Counted from the stretch's first letter, positions 41,730-53,173 are shown. The stretch: DNA of 64,000 nucleotides from Guillardia theta CCMP2712 (GCF_000315625.1 NW_005434618.1:83038-147037); one strand, 5' to 3'. Notes: generated by a model not told the origin, from the sequence alone. Numbers and translations are program-made.

Positions 41730-43674
41730 TCAAGCCTTCTTCTCAACCCCCTTCGCTCTCCTCCCCTCCGCTCCTCCCCCTCCCTTAGTCCATTTCCCAT
41801 CCCCTTTTCCATTTACAAGCGCTCCTCCCTCCTCGCTTGCCTCAGCCTCACTACTCTCATCAATCACCTCGTCGCACATCTCTCGGAACTTCGTCAAGTC
41901 GTTGCTGTAAGCTTTCTCCACCGTGTGCTGCTAGAAAGTGAAATGACAGTGAAAGAAGATGCAGGAAAGAAGGGAAGAGGAGGAGGAGGAGGACAGAAAC
42001 GAGGAGGAGCAGGAGAGGAACAGCTGATAAGAGAGCAGGAACCTGACTGTAACCAGGAGCTCCTTTCAGCGTGACCTGTGTTGGAGCAGGTTACCAATGA
42101 AGGCAGAGGGAAGCGAAAAGTTCGCAGGGAAGGTATGGGGAAGAGAACAGGAGGAGGGTAAAGAAGGAGAAGGTAGTCGTAGTCAAGATGGTGACTGCGG
42201 TGGACGAAGCAGTGTACAGAGAAGCAGAATAAAAAGAAGGAACTTGGACGGGAGAAAGGAAGGAGGAGGAGAAACGAGGACGTTGAAGGAAGAGGATGTG
42301 TTAACGGTTGATGACAGGCAGAGGACGATGAGAACAGTCGAGGAGGAGCTGGTGGTCACAGAGAAAGAGGAGTACTCACCACGCAGAGAGCTCCAGGCTT
42401 AAGGAGGTGCTTGTAGCTGATGAGAAGATCCACCTGCAAGAACGTAAGGACCTCCTCTGACGATCATGCTGCTCCTGCCCCTGCCCCTGCCCCTGCCCTT
42501 CCTTCCTATCCTTCACACTCCTCTTCTCCTCCCCCGTCTCGTCTCGTCAACCGGCGAGCAGTCGCTCTGCATGAGCGATGTCAACATGAGCAACTTTGGT
42601 CCATCTCCTCACCTGAAGGTACAGGTCGGACACGTAGACATCCACCTGATTCCTCCTGGTCAGATCAAACCGCACCTGCTGCCCTGCTCTCCTCCCTACC
42701 CCCAACCCCGCCCCCTGCGTCTCACAACCCCATCCCCTTCCTTCGATAGCGGTTCTTTCAATGCATCCCCCTTGATTCTCGCTCCTATTTCTCCTTCCCT
42801 TGCACGTCTCAACCCGCTGCCCGATCCCTCCTCCCTCCCCTCCCTACCTTCCCATGAAAGTTTTCTTGTTCGAGCACAGGCAGCGCCGCCTGCACACTCA
42901 TCTCGAGATGTCGAACCTGCCAAGGAGCTCAGAGGAGGAGCGACGCTCTCAAGAACGCGCCTGAGGAGGGAAGGGAGACAGCGAAAGTGCTCCAGGGTCA
43001 ATGCTGATGACAAGATCGCACCCTGCCTCTACAAGGAACTGCGTCCATCCGCCCTGCACATGCTCGAATTCAGGAAGAAGGGGAGAGAGAAAGGATGGAT
43101 GGAAGGTGAGAAAAGGAGGAGGGAGGAGGGAGGAGGGAGGAGGGAGGAGGGAGGAGGGAGGAGGGAGGAGGGAGGAGGGAGGGAGGAGGAGGGAGGAGGG
43201 AGGAGGAGGAGGGAGGAGGAGGAGGAGGAGGGAGGAGGAGGAGGAGGAGGAGGAGGNNNNNNNNNNNNNNNNNNNNNNNNNNNNNNNNNNNNNNNNNNNN
43301 NNNNNNNNNNNNNNNNNNNNNNNNNNNNNNNNNNNNNNNNNNNNNNNNNNNNNNNNNNNNNNNNNNNNNNNNNNNNNNNAGGGAGAACAGGAAGGAGGGT
43401 GGAGGGTTGAGAGAGAACAGTGAGGAGGGAGAAGCAGAAGGGAGGAGGGAGGAGGGCCGGACAGGTGATGCTCCTCCGTCAATGGCGATGGCGTTCGGAG
43501 GAACACTCTTTCCCGTCCTTTGCAAGGCCTCACGGAGCTTGTGGTAGGCGCGGGAAAGGATGCCCCTGCTGCGCTCGTGATGCGAGAGCTGCAGGCGCGA
43601 AGCGACAGGGAGGAGGCCGACATGCCACCATCCTGAAGGAAATAAGGATGACGTCGTGGAATGACGATCGAGTC

Positions 43675-43690
<16 letters not shown>
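41730..43690 (-). CDS. FtsJ/RrmJ-type SAM-dependent methyltransferase
   Basis: The exon at about 43640-43468 encodes ILSRAYHKLREALQR then PPNAIAIDGGASP, ending at the motif I splice site. The next exon begins GGWTQFLVEAGCDLVISIDP near 43057. Together they give DGGASPGGWTQFL, the FtsJ-family S-adenosylmethionine loop, followed by the acidic VISIDPG. Later exons: VRHLEMSVQAALPVLEQ (about 42920-42870), VRFDLTRRNQVDVYVSDLY (about 42675-42617), VDLLISYKHLLKPGALCV (about 42434-42380) and the C-terminal exon starting QHTVEKAYSNDLTKFREM near 41930, stopping at 41730. The intron between the first two exons contains GGA arrays and the second assembly gap. RNA ribose methylation is the family activity, but the target is unknown. 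The 5' exon(s) right of 43640 are not resolved. Confidence 0.75.
43108..43256. repeat. GGAGGGA/GGAGGA array flanking the gap
   Basis: Dense GGAGGGA heptamer and GGA triplet repeats inside a methyltransferase intron, running into the N gap. Confidence 0.9.
43257..43379. other. assembly gap (123 N)
   Basis: Undetermined bases within a GGA/AGGAGGG array, inside a methyltransferase intron. Confidence 0.98.
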
Positions 43691-43738
<48 letters not shown>

Positions 43739-43790
43739 GGCAAGAGCAGGAGCAGGAGCAGAGACCAGGGAACAGGAGGAGGAGCAGGAG
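43675..43790 (+). repeat. GAGCAG hexamer array
   Basis: About 85 bp of perfect GAGCAG repeats followed by diverged copies. It uses the same unit as the arrays at 7470-7661 and (reverse strand) 190-245. Confidence 0.9.
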
Positions 43791-44058
43791 CAGAGACAAG
43801 GGAGCAGGTGTCAGGGGATGATCAGATTTCTCCTTTACCGGTTTCACTGAGGGAGAGGTACACGATACACGAGTACCTGCAAGACCATGACAAGGATGGA
43901 AGTGAATTGGAAGAACGGTGAAGCATGAGAATAACGAAGGAGCCAGAAACATGGAGGGTAGACTGGAAACAAGGAGGAGGGATGCGGGGGAGCGGGGGAC
44001 AGAGCGGAACGCACGAGTAAGGAGGGTGGGAAGGGGAAGGAAGAGACATCTGATGATC

Positions 44059-45352
44059 TCACAGCGTTGGAGATTGGTTGATGTTCTGGCCTTCCAACAT
44101 CGAGATGATCTTTGTCTGCATCTGCATCGCGTCATCCTCAACTTGACTGGTTCACCGGTGCATTCCAACCTGGGATGGGAAGCAGTGAACGCGAACGAGG
44201 TCGATAGAGAGAGCATGGCATCGCTGAGCGAGGTTGTTCACTGCCTCCTAGCAGACATCAGTCAGACAGCTGATAGCCAGTGGAACAAGGAAGGTCACCA
44301 GCAAGCTGCTGTGTGCCGAGTCGAACAGGAACAACCTCTGCATCAGACCCTGCAGCAGGTCGTCCTGTGACAGCATTTGAAATGCTTGTGTATCGCTGGT
44401 ACAGGTCATCATGAGGAGGGAGAGAGGCAGGGAGGAGGAAGAACGCACGAGGGCGCTCGGAAGAAAGCAAGACAATCCTTCCTTGTCGCGATCCTTTCAA
44501 CATCCTCCTCCTCATACCCATCTTGACTCAAGAAATGAACAAGATCCGAGTTTCCTGATGCATCGACCGTGAGGATGAAGAAAACGTCAAAAGATGCTAT
44601 CGAGCTACCAGAAACCCTCACTGGGAGGAGATCATAGCAGTCTCGGATGTACAACACGATCTGCTCTCCTTCAGCTCTGCGACCAGCATGCAACAACACT
44701 CTCTCCTACCCGATCCGCATGTGACTTGGGGATCAAGATGCCGATGTCAGCGAGATCAGCTTCTGATGATCTTGCAGGGACAGTGCGACCTGGCGGCATG
44801 GCAAGTTCAACACAAGAGATCGCCTCCGCTGCGAGCTAACCGTCTAGAGGTTTTTCCTTGGCAAAATCCAAGAAGGAGCAAACATGGGAGAAGGCAGAGG
44901 GGTTCTGTTGGTACTGTTGACGGGCATGTTGAGCTGGAATATATGAGCATCCTCTCTCCTCTGCATCCCTGTACCACCTGAGGTTTCAGAGCCCATCGTG
45001 ACGAAGGCGAACTTGCGAGCATTGTACATCTCAACGCTCTCCACGTGCCCGAACTGTAAGGAAGCAAGATCAGCAGGCCTGAGAGTACACAGCACTTCCA
45101 ACAGACTTGCGAGAGAAGCTGCTTCAGGACCTCCTCCTCCGCGTCTTTCGCTATGCCCCCGACAAACAGTCTCCTCGCTAGCATGCAAGGGTTCATGGCT
45201 TGTCTGGTCGATAGCCCCCGCAATGGCAGAGGACGGATCTGTCGCCGTAGGGACACGCTGGCAGGAGGGACAGGAAGGAAACCACCGCATACTCTGCCGA
45301 TGCCGCATGTCAGCACAGCGGCTCTGAGGAGGACCAGCCGTCGCCATGGCAT
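44059..45352 (-). CDS. plastid-targeted RRM RNA-binding protein
   Basis: ATG 45352 opens a signal peptide (RRLVLLRAAVLTCGIG) followed by GG|FLPVPPASVSLRR, a Phe-led transit-like segment. An RRM then follows: RNP2-like RLFVGGIA, and after an intron near 45112-45057 FGHVESVEMYNARKFAFVTM with RNP1 KFAFVTM. Another intron leads to AEAISCVELAMPPGRTVPA, completing the RRM. Downstream exons encode EGEQIVLYIRDCYDLLPV (about 44680-44450), DDLLQGLMQRLFLFDSAH (about 44390-44305), EAVNNLAQRCHALSIDLVRV (about 44245-44170) and EDDAMQMQTKIISMLEGQ (about 44139 to the stop at 44059). The C-terminal part is not a domain I know. Plastid RNA processing is the natural inference from the presequence plus RRM. Confidence 0.75.
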
Positions 45353-45721
45353 CCTCCCGGCGCTACGACTATCGGGGAGCGATCGGTTCAAAAGGCAACG
45401 AGCGCGGGGGGTGGGGTGGAAAAGGGGGTGGGAAAAGGGTGGGAAAGCGAAAGTGGGTGGGGGAGGAGGGGAACGGGAGAGTAGAGGGCCAGACAGTGGA
45501 GGAACAGAGGAGGACAAACTGTGATGAATAAGGAAAGAGAACAGTTCACATGACCCACTCTCAAGTCCGGCTCTTCCAACGACTTCCAACCTCCACACCC
45601 TTGACGTGGACTGATGGTGCAGCCTAGCCGCGCTGAGCCTTCGTAGCCCACTCACCAACCCCTCCCTCCCCTCACGCACACATACCGCTCGTGATGCAGT
45701 ACAGTACAGCAGCTTTATTCA

Positions 45722-46348
45722 TCATACCTCGTACACCCACTCCTCTCCACACCCCTCAAGCTCCTCGTCCAGAGGTAACGACCCGAACAGTAGCACAAAG
45801 TCCCGGCTCAGCCCCTCTGCCGGCGACCAGCCAGCCTCGCAGCTGGTCGCTTGCGTCGCTTGACCCGTATGCTCGTCTGCAGGGTCCTGCCTGCTGTAGG
45901 GCGCGTGGGACGGGGCTGGCTCAGGCTGCTGCTGCTGAAGGCTCGTCGGGGGCGCGGGGTCGGAGCGAGGGCTGGGGGGCGGGGGCGGGTGGGCGAGGGA
46001 GCGGTCGCGGAGGTAGGGCCATCGCTCAAGGCCGAGCCTGCGAGAGGCGCTTTTGAGAGAGGTCAGAGAGATGCCGAGATAGTCGGCAGCCTCCGTCTGC
46101 TTGAGATGGAAGAGCTGCGAGAGCTGGATCCAGTCGAGCCGTACGGTCTGACGTTGTCTGGAGTGACGGGGGCGAGCGTGCACAAGTACGCCTTTGACAA
46201 GGGGGGAGGACATCGGGAGATGGCAAAGGGAAGGCTTGGGAGGGGGCAGGGGCGGGAGCTTCTGGGCGTGGGGAGGAGAAGTAAGGAGGGAGGACAAGCA
46301 GTCGCTTTTGGGGGGACCGTGCAACAACGAAACTGTTTCACCCATCAA
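45722..46348 (-). CDS. RWP-RK domain protein (small, intronless)
   Basis: A 208-residue frame. The middle (about residues 72-120) matches the RWP-RK DNA-binding domain: LSQLFHLKQTEAADYLGISL, TSLKSASRRLGLERWPYLR. The signature RWPxRK reads RWPYLRDR here, so the basic pair is displaced by one residue. RWP-RK factors act in nitrogen response and gamete or sex determination in algae and plants (established for the family). The N-terminus is Pro/Ser-rich, followed by a Pro/Gln-rich linker and an acidic tail (DEELEGCGEEWVYEV) that might activate transcription. The start Met choice is simply the first in frame, and a downstream Met (MSSPLVKGV) is possible. Confidence 0.75.
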   Translation of the reverse strand: MMGETVSLLHGPPKSDCLSSLLTSPPHAQKLPPLPPPKPSLCHLPMSSPLVKGVLVHARPRHSRQRQTVRLDWIQLSQLFHLKQTEAADYLGISLTSLKSASRRLGLERWPYLRDRSLAHPPPPPSPRSDPAPPTSLQQQQPEPAPSHAPYSRQDPADEHTGQATQATSCEAGWSPAEGLSRDFVLLFGSLPLDEELEGCGEEWVYEV

Positions 46349-46399
46349 GGGGCTACCAACGACCCTGGGGAAGTGAAAGGAGTCATGTTCGGTTTATGT

Positions 46400-47720
46400 C
46401 ACGTCAACGTTTAGCTGGCTAGAGCACGATGAGTTGCCTTTTTGATGGTCAGAGTCAAAACCACAGTGATTCAAGTGGGTGCCTGTCAGCAAGTCTGTAC
46501 CCGGACCCCACAAGTGAATTCGACATGACCATTCAGTGACACTGATGCCGTGACTGCATGATTCGCACACAGCCGTGACGGGAACGAGTCAAGTCAGCCC
46601 CTCCTGCTAACCCTCTTATTCTCTTCGCCCCTAGCCCGACCCTGCCCCTCTCCTACCTTTTAGCTCCCTCCTGCCCGCACGGCACCCTGCCTGCCGTCAG
46701 ACTGCTCAGCTCGACTGCTCTGATCTGATACCATCCCTCAAAGACCCCTCTCGGCTTCTTTGCTTCTCTCCTGTCTGCTGCTACGACGCTACCATGTCCA
46801 AGGCTCCCATGCTCTTTTCTTCGCCCACCCTTGCTGATTGCCTCCCTGCCCTTCTAGCCTCGGGAGACTAGATCCAGCTCGGCAGCTCAGCGTGCGGCGA
46901 TGCCATGATCGTCGGCGACTGAGACGGCGCGGACGATCTTTGTTATTTGCTATCGCGCTTGCTTGCCTAGTAACAATGCTCTTCATACACGTTCTCTGAA
47001 TGTCTGCTCGATCCTGTATACTGGAGTACAACGTTGTGCTTTGCCCATGTCACGAGTGAGCCCAGACAACTGATACCCTCACATACGCTCTCAGTCACCG
47101 ATGATCATTCAATCAGCACATTCAAGCTTCTATCTACTTACGATGATCATTCAATCAGGCTTCGTCATGCTAGATGCTACCACCCTAGCGTCGCTTGCTG
47201 CTCCCCTGAGGCCACGCCCGTGGGCTGCTGGAGGCTCGTCGGGGCTGGGAGGCGGGGGTGGGGGTACGATTCGAACGATATCTCAGTGCACGCGCCTCTT
47301 CGATGCAGGATATTATTCAGTTCTTCTCTCGTTACTCATGTTCAATTGCATTTCAAATTTCATTCGTACAACTCACATGACCATCGCCATCGCCTCCAAG
47401 TTCTACAGCAAGCAGTCTGGTATGGCATCCTACTACACGCCCTCCCTCTTCAGTCCTCGATGTCCCCTCCTCGATATCCTGACTGACCCTTCCACCAGGT
47501 TCACCATACAAGCAAGTGACTTCCTCCTGAGCGCCCGTTGATGGTCAGCTGCTCTTGTTGGCTAGAGCAAAATCGTCCTGCAGGCAAGTATCTTGTACCT
47601 CCAGGCCCACCGCTGCTCAAGGAACCAATCCATGAATTTGACTCGTACCCTACGAGATCGTGAGAGACCCGTCAAGCTCCGCGAGCCATCGCACACGAGT
47701 CGAAGGGCGTGAGCTCCTCT
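46400..47720. other. intergenic region; no supportable gene
   Basis: Contains GTGAC/TGACTG-rich sequence near 46480-46590, pyrimidine-rich DNA near 46610-46780, and two copies of CGATGATCATTCAATCA (near 47098 and 47141). A plus-strand frame at 47101-47541 has no domain, and I do not call it. Confidence 0.5.
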
Positions 47721-47724
47721 GCTC

Positions 47725-50700
47725 TTACTCGCACCGCGAGTTTCTCCAGTTCACGTATCTCTTGTGCCCGTCCGTCGATTTGAGAGCCGCAAACTCCTCC
47801 AGCAGGAGCTGCAGCTCGCAGATGTGCCCAGCTACTCCCCAGCCCTTCGCCCCCTCGTGGATCACCCGCAAGTTCAGCCCCACGTCTCGGTATCCCCCAG
47901 ACGACGACGCGTTGTAGCTGGGGTCAAGCCGGTTCTTGATCCTCACCACGTCCACCTCTGGGTCGTTGATGATCAGGTCGACGCAGGCGCAGAGCTGGTG
48001 CACGTCCAGGAAGATGATCGTCTGCCGTAGCACGTCGGTGAGCTTGGCAATTCTCCCGAAGTAAGACCTGACCAGCTTCTCGATCGCTCGGTTGGCGTTC
48101 TTGATCGACGCCCACTTGACCTCGAGTCTGTTTGCTTCATCCTCAACGCACTCTCGCCATCGCACAAGCCTCCCATCTCTCCCAAGGAAGTAGCCGTCGC
48201 TTGCCTCTGCCCATGCCTGCACCTTGCTCAAGAACATGGGCTCCAGCAGGATCGCTTGAGCATAAAGCTGGTCGAGCGACACGATCTCCCTTTCCTGACT
48301 TTTGCCGTTCTTCTTTGAAAGCTTCAGGTACGTCTTTGAGAAGCTGTTGTCCTTCTGACTCTTGAGCATGCTTGCAAGTGGGTCTAGAATAGTCGATTCC
48401 AATGCACATGAGGCATCGAAGACTTTCAACTGCAGAGCTTGCTTGGGCCTCACGCGCTCGCAGATGAGCTTGAGCGACCTCAGCACCTCACCGGCACCAT
48501 CCCGAGAAAAGATGTTCAACCAACATTGATTGTACTTTTTCATATCTCCACTGATCTGCCATCGAGACTTGAAGACGATGAATTGTCTGTGCAACGTAAA
48601 CAAGATCACCAGCCCCAGCAACCCAACGCTGCTCATTGCGATGTCCCACCACATAATCTGAGAAAAGTCCAACCTATATTGAGCAGCAGCAGGAAGAAAC
48701 GACGTGATCACGCTGTAAACAAGTAATCCCTTGATCATGTAACGCTCTTGAAACTGAAGGATCAGCCCCATCGAAAGGTCCATGACCGACCACACTAGGT
48801 AGTATGCCTGCCTGTTTTCCTCGGGTGACATTGCCAAGAAGAATTCGATGAGTCCTACCACATGGAAAGCAGACGCAAACACGGTCTTGGCTGCATGAAT
48901 CTTCTTCAAGCGCGCGAGGATCGCGGATCCAGGACAGCCAAAGACCTGCAGCACGGCCAGTAAGAAGTTGCACGTGACGCGCCATGTGAAACGGAGGTCC
49001 ACAAGAAGAGACTCATCGATGCGAGGAGAGAAGTCTGCCCGGCAGAAAGGAAGACCAAGACCATCTTGACAACTCTCGACCGTAAAGAGCGGCTTCCATC
49101 CCTCTTTTGCTCTCGTTGGGTCGTCAATCTTCCCGTCGGAGGTGTAGTCGCATGAGAGCCTCGAGGACTTAAGATAAGACTTCAGGTGTGGCGTCAGCGT
49201 AAACTTGACGCCATTGACAAACGTGTTCGGAGGAAATGAAAAGAAGATGTTGCTTCCAGCCACTTTGCTTGAGGTCCACATGTACTCCCGACATGTATCC
49301 TTTACCGCAGCCAAGTCCTGGATCGCCACGTCAGCATCAGCCCAAGCAGAGGCGTTGGAGTAGCCTTCGAATCCACACTTCAAGTGCCTCAGATAAACCG
49401 CTCGGCCTTGAAACACTGAAACATAATTGAAATTGTTCATGTAGAGATAGAAAAGCACGCCCCCCACGAGCAGCAGCAGAACTTGGAACGACGTCTTGTG
49501 GAGCACGTTCTTGAGCGGATGCGACGAGTACAGCACGCTAGTCGTGTCTGCTTTCGACACGCCATACCCAGACGACGACAGATACTTGTCCAGGATGTTG
49601 CCGGGATACATGCTCTTGTAGATCAACAGCGCAATGTCCGATCTCTCCTGTGCTAGCGACTTTGAGAAGCCTATCGAGCTGGACATGTGCGTTGGCAGCA
49701 GAGTTTCCGCAGCCCCGGACGACCCAGACGATCGCCTCTTCCTCATGATGTCCCTACCATCCTTCTTCTCTGTATCCGATCTTGTCCACCACTCCGACGA
49801 TCTTCTGAAGCGAAGCACGTGCTTCATCGACACATAGAGCGCATGACCCTTGCTGTCAACGAGCACATGCAGCAACCGCACCGCAAGCCGAAGCTCGCAG
49901 ATGTGCCCAGCTACTCCCCAGCCCTTCGCCCCCTCGTGGATCACCCGCAAGTTCAGCCCCACGTCTCGGTATCCCCCAGACGACGACGCGTTGTAGCTGG
50001 GGTCAAGCCGGTTCTTGATCCTCACCACTTCCACCTCTGGGTCGTTGATGATCAGGTCGACGCAGGCGCAGAGCTGATGCACGTCCAGGAAGATGATCGT
50101 CTGCCGCACAATATCTGTCAGAATGGACGTGTCCCCCCCGCCCAGCAGCAGGATCTTCTCGATCGCTCGGTTGGCGTTCTTGATCGACGCCCACTTGATC
50201 CGAGGCGCACACGAGATGTCATTCTTGAAGTCTCGCCATCGGATGTAGTGCTTCCTCTGCCCCGAAGGCGTGCTCATCAGGAAGTAGCCGTCGCTTGCCT
50301 CTGCCCATGCCTGCACCTTGCTTAAGAACATGGGCTGGAGCAGCACCGCCTGAGCGTACAGCTGGTCGAGATCCTTCTCCTGAAGCTCCCTGGCAAACTT
50401 AACAATCATGCTCGGCTCCGACGACACGGGCAGCAACGATGAAGATGAAAGCAGAGACTGCCTTCTCAACCACGTGAGCGAGGCTACTTCTCCTGTTCCT
50501 CCTCTACCCTGAATTGCCTTCGACCGCAGCATTGCTTGCGAAACAACTTCTTTCAGCTGCTGTATCCCTTCAAGATCTCTCAGCTGCCTCCATGCCTCCT
50601 CAAACCGCTCCTGCATCTCTCTCACCCTGCACAAGGATCTTTTCCTGATGAATTCGCGCATCCCTAGCGACGCTCCCGATAGAATCAAGATCGGCAGAAT

Positions 50701-51621
50701 CTTGTACGGCAACGAGTTGTCCACCCATGCACTAACAAACTCAATGAGCGATCCCACCATTACAAGCTCAATCGCATAAGCTTCCCATCGGATCAGAGGC
50801 AAGGGGAACACAAGCATATCCTGCAAACACACATTTTTGTCAATCTCTCGTCTCCTTTTTTCGCCTTCGTTCCTCACCGTCAATGTCGAGATCAAGAAAA
50901 CGTGCGACGACATCCCCATCACCGACTTCCTCTTGCCGCTGTGCACCATCTCTGCGAATACACACAGGCTGGCCGTTGCATGAATTAATCCGCCGATTAT
51001 GATGATCTACAGGCGAAGTCAAACATCCTCGGTCCCGCCCTACACCTCTCTTCATCTCACCTGCTTTGCTAGCCTCGTACTCACCAGGCTCAGCACACTT
51101 ACTGCCATGGCTACGAGACCCACCCAGCAGTTTGCGAACAGCTCTAAGAACGACTCCCATCCACATCCACGCTTTTCGATCTCCTTCATGTCGGTCATTG
51201 AGAACTGCCGAAACCTCTCCTCCATCAAGTATGCATAGTAACCCGGCCGGTGCACTTCTTTCACTTTGAACGCAACAGTCAAGATCCATGCGAAGCCCCC
51301 AACGAAGAGCAAGCACTGAAAGCCCATGAGGGACAACGCAGCTGAGATCGGGTCCTTGGAGAAGAGTATGAGAGAGGGTCGCTTCTGAAAGGTGACCCAC
51401 TTCTCCAGGCATCGCTGCATGTAGTCGCCAGGATGCTGGGTGTACATCCGGACGAAGCAAGAAGCATACTCTTCTTGCTCATATAGCCGGCCACTTGAAT
51501 CGTACATTGGAATGTTCTGTACGGAAGAGTCTAACTGTGTGGAAACTGTTATTTCCATGTCATGGTTGCTGCATGAGCTACGAGCAGAGTTGTTTGAATC
51601 CATTGTTTTGTGCAATGTCAT
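47725..51621 (-). CDS. polytopic membrane protein with two RelA/SpoT-like domains
   Basis: Exon 1 (51621 to about 51084) starts MTLHKTMDSNN and has two hydrophobic segments (MGFQCLLFVGGFAWILTVAF, LFANCWVGLVAMAVSVLSL). A GTGAGT intron leads to IIIIGGLIHATASLCVFAE. A 57-nt intron (about 50878-50822) leads to a long exon ending at 47725. Cytosolic module A (about 50390-49870) and module B (about 48270-47780) share DQLYAQA.LL.PMFLSKVQAWAEA, IKNANRAIEK, LTD..RQTIIFLDVHQL, VRIKNRLDPSYN, GGYRDVGLNLRVIHE and GHICEL. D.VR..I, K.R, GYRDV.LN and HICELQ match the layout of RelA/SpoT-type nucleotidyltransferase folds (D..G.R, K, GYRSLH, E.Q). Between them lie further transmembrane segments (VLLLLVGGVLFYLYM, and several near 48900-48570) and a probable extracytosolic Cys-containing loop. 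Whether it makes (p)ppGpp-like nucleotides is unknown. Confidence 0.75.
47813..48027. repeat. RelA/SpoT-like module B, DNA copy of 49892-50106
   Basis: A 215-bp block matching 49892-50106 in the same orientation with only two differences seen by eye (one changes Asp to Glu). Flanking parts of the two modules are much more diverged, except for shorter identical islands at 48078-48121 and 48185-48244. Confidence 0.95.
49892..50106. repeat. RelA/SpoT-like module A, DNA copy of 47813-48027
   Basis: Partner of the 215-bp near-identical block in module B of the same gene, about 2.08 kb away. Confidence 0.95.
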
Positions 51622-51907
51622 GCGCTTATAAGGAAGATTCTGTTGCCCAACTTTTCATGGTTGTCAGTCTTATCCCTAACCTCCACACTGCGTCGCAACT
51701 CCCTCTCCTCCCTCCTCCCTCGTCTATCCACTCGCCTCTCCACGGGCTCCATGTTTTGCAATGGCACTTTCCCCAAACATACTTCCCCACGAGCTGTTGT
51801 CACCCCATGCAAGGCAGTCATAATGAGGGGTACTCGGAATTCGTGACGATGACTCTTTTTTACAAGGACCAATATAGAGGGAGGTCACCTGGGTGTTGAC
51901 AACTCTG

Positions 51908-52348
51908 AGGAGCGTTTCACGCGTGGCCCAGAGGTCCAGATTCCCAGATCCCGTGGTACTAATTTTACTCAATAAATTTGAAATAATCTGGACCAATGGC
52001 ATAAAAGAGAATTTTATTCCCAAAGGTCCAGTTTTTGAACCGTTGTGGTCGAGTTTGTCAGCAGGGCAGTTGAACCCCCCCAGGGGCCCACCGATAGAAT
52101 CAGGGGGTGGGGTACTTACCGGACCGTAAATGTGCCTAGCCCAAGCTCCATTCTATGCCGCAATACACATGATGGTATTCAGAAAATATCTAACCCTTCC
52201 TATACCACCCAATGCAAACGACGGGCTCGGGCGGGAAAAGACCGTGACACGATCGTGACAATTTCACATTTAAAAATATGTATATTTGAAATATATTTCA
52301 AACAGGTTCTGGGAATCTGGACCTCTGGGCCACGCGTGAAACGCTCCT
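51908..52348. mobile_element. MITE-like element with perfect 41-bp terminal inverted repeats
   Basis: The left end 51908-51948 (AGGAGCGTTTCACGCGTGGC...) is an exact reverse complement of the right end 52308-52348, over 41 bp by eye. The element is 441 bp, has no coding capacity, and its inner flanks are AT-rich. If the inverted repeat is counted as 40 bp, the bases TGA flank both sides and could be a 3-bp target duplication, but this is ambiguous. It lies just upstream of the RelA/SpoT-like membrane protein gene. No transposase is present, so any movement would need one in trans. Confidence 0.8.
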
Positions 52349-52379
52349 GATAATAGAAGATCAGACTTTACTCTAAAGC

Positions 52380-52860
52380 CTGAGTCCGCCTGCAACCGTT
52401 GATCGGACTGTCATGTGACCATAACCGGCGTACGGTCCGATCGAGTGTTTCAGTGTAGAGCACCGCGCAGTCCATCAGTCCCTATCGCCGGGATTCAATC
52501 ATGGCCGGGCATTCGGATTGCCACCGGTGACTCAGCTCACTCCCTCCCTAGTACCGTTTTACCATCCCGCCGGGCCTCACGTGGCAAACTTTGCCCGGCC
52601 CAGCCCGGCCTGACTGTTGAACTCTTGAAGGGACCGGGGACTCACCGTGTCAGCCGGGAGCCCGTGGCCCCACGGTGACAGGCGGCCGCGCGGCCCGGCG
52701 GCCCCGATGACTCCAACTCACTGTGCTGTGAAGCCAAAGCCAGCCGCCAGGCTGTCACTGAGTCAGACGGTCTGGCAGGGCCCGGGGGCCGCGCCTTTTC
52801 TCGCCGGAGCCTGAATCTGAGAGAGGCCCTGTCATCAATCTGTCATCCGTCAATCAAGTG
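52380..52860. other. GC-rich intergenic island with TGACTCA motifs
   Basis: CCGG/GGCC-rich block with GTGACTCAGC, GACTCACCGTG, GATGACTCC and CACTGAGTCAGAC words. It is similar in style to 4740-5060 and 13280-13760. No gene is seen. Confidence 0.5.
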
Positions 52861-53173
52861 ACTTTTTTTTTCAATTTTCAAACTTCCCGCATGGCCATGC
52901 CGGCACCGACAATCGGAGCTTCTTGTCTAGCTAGTGGGTCAGCCAGCATGCATGCATGCAGTAGATGCGGCATTGAGACAGAGAGATGAGCTTGAAACTC
53001 TTGCGCTCAGTTGGTCTCTGTGACTAGACCACGGAAATTAGCGTGAGGGATGATTTACGTAGAGTTGGATATTCGTGTCGGACTCATGTCAGATCCAAGT
53101 AGATGGTTTGGAGAGCTAATTGTCTGCACGACCTCTCGCACCTGACTGACTTCACTTACTTGACCCTCAGGCA

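Noticed and set aside
47101-47541. Plus-strand 146-residue frame
   Set aside because: Mixed low-complexity and hydrophobic sequence without domain, splice partner or upstream signal. Not strong enough to call.
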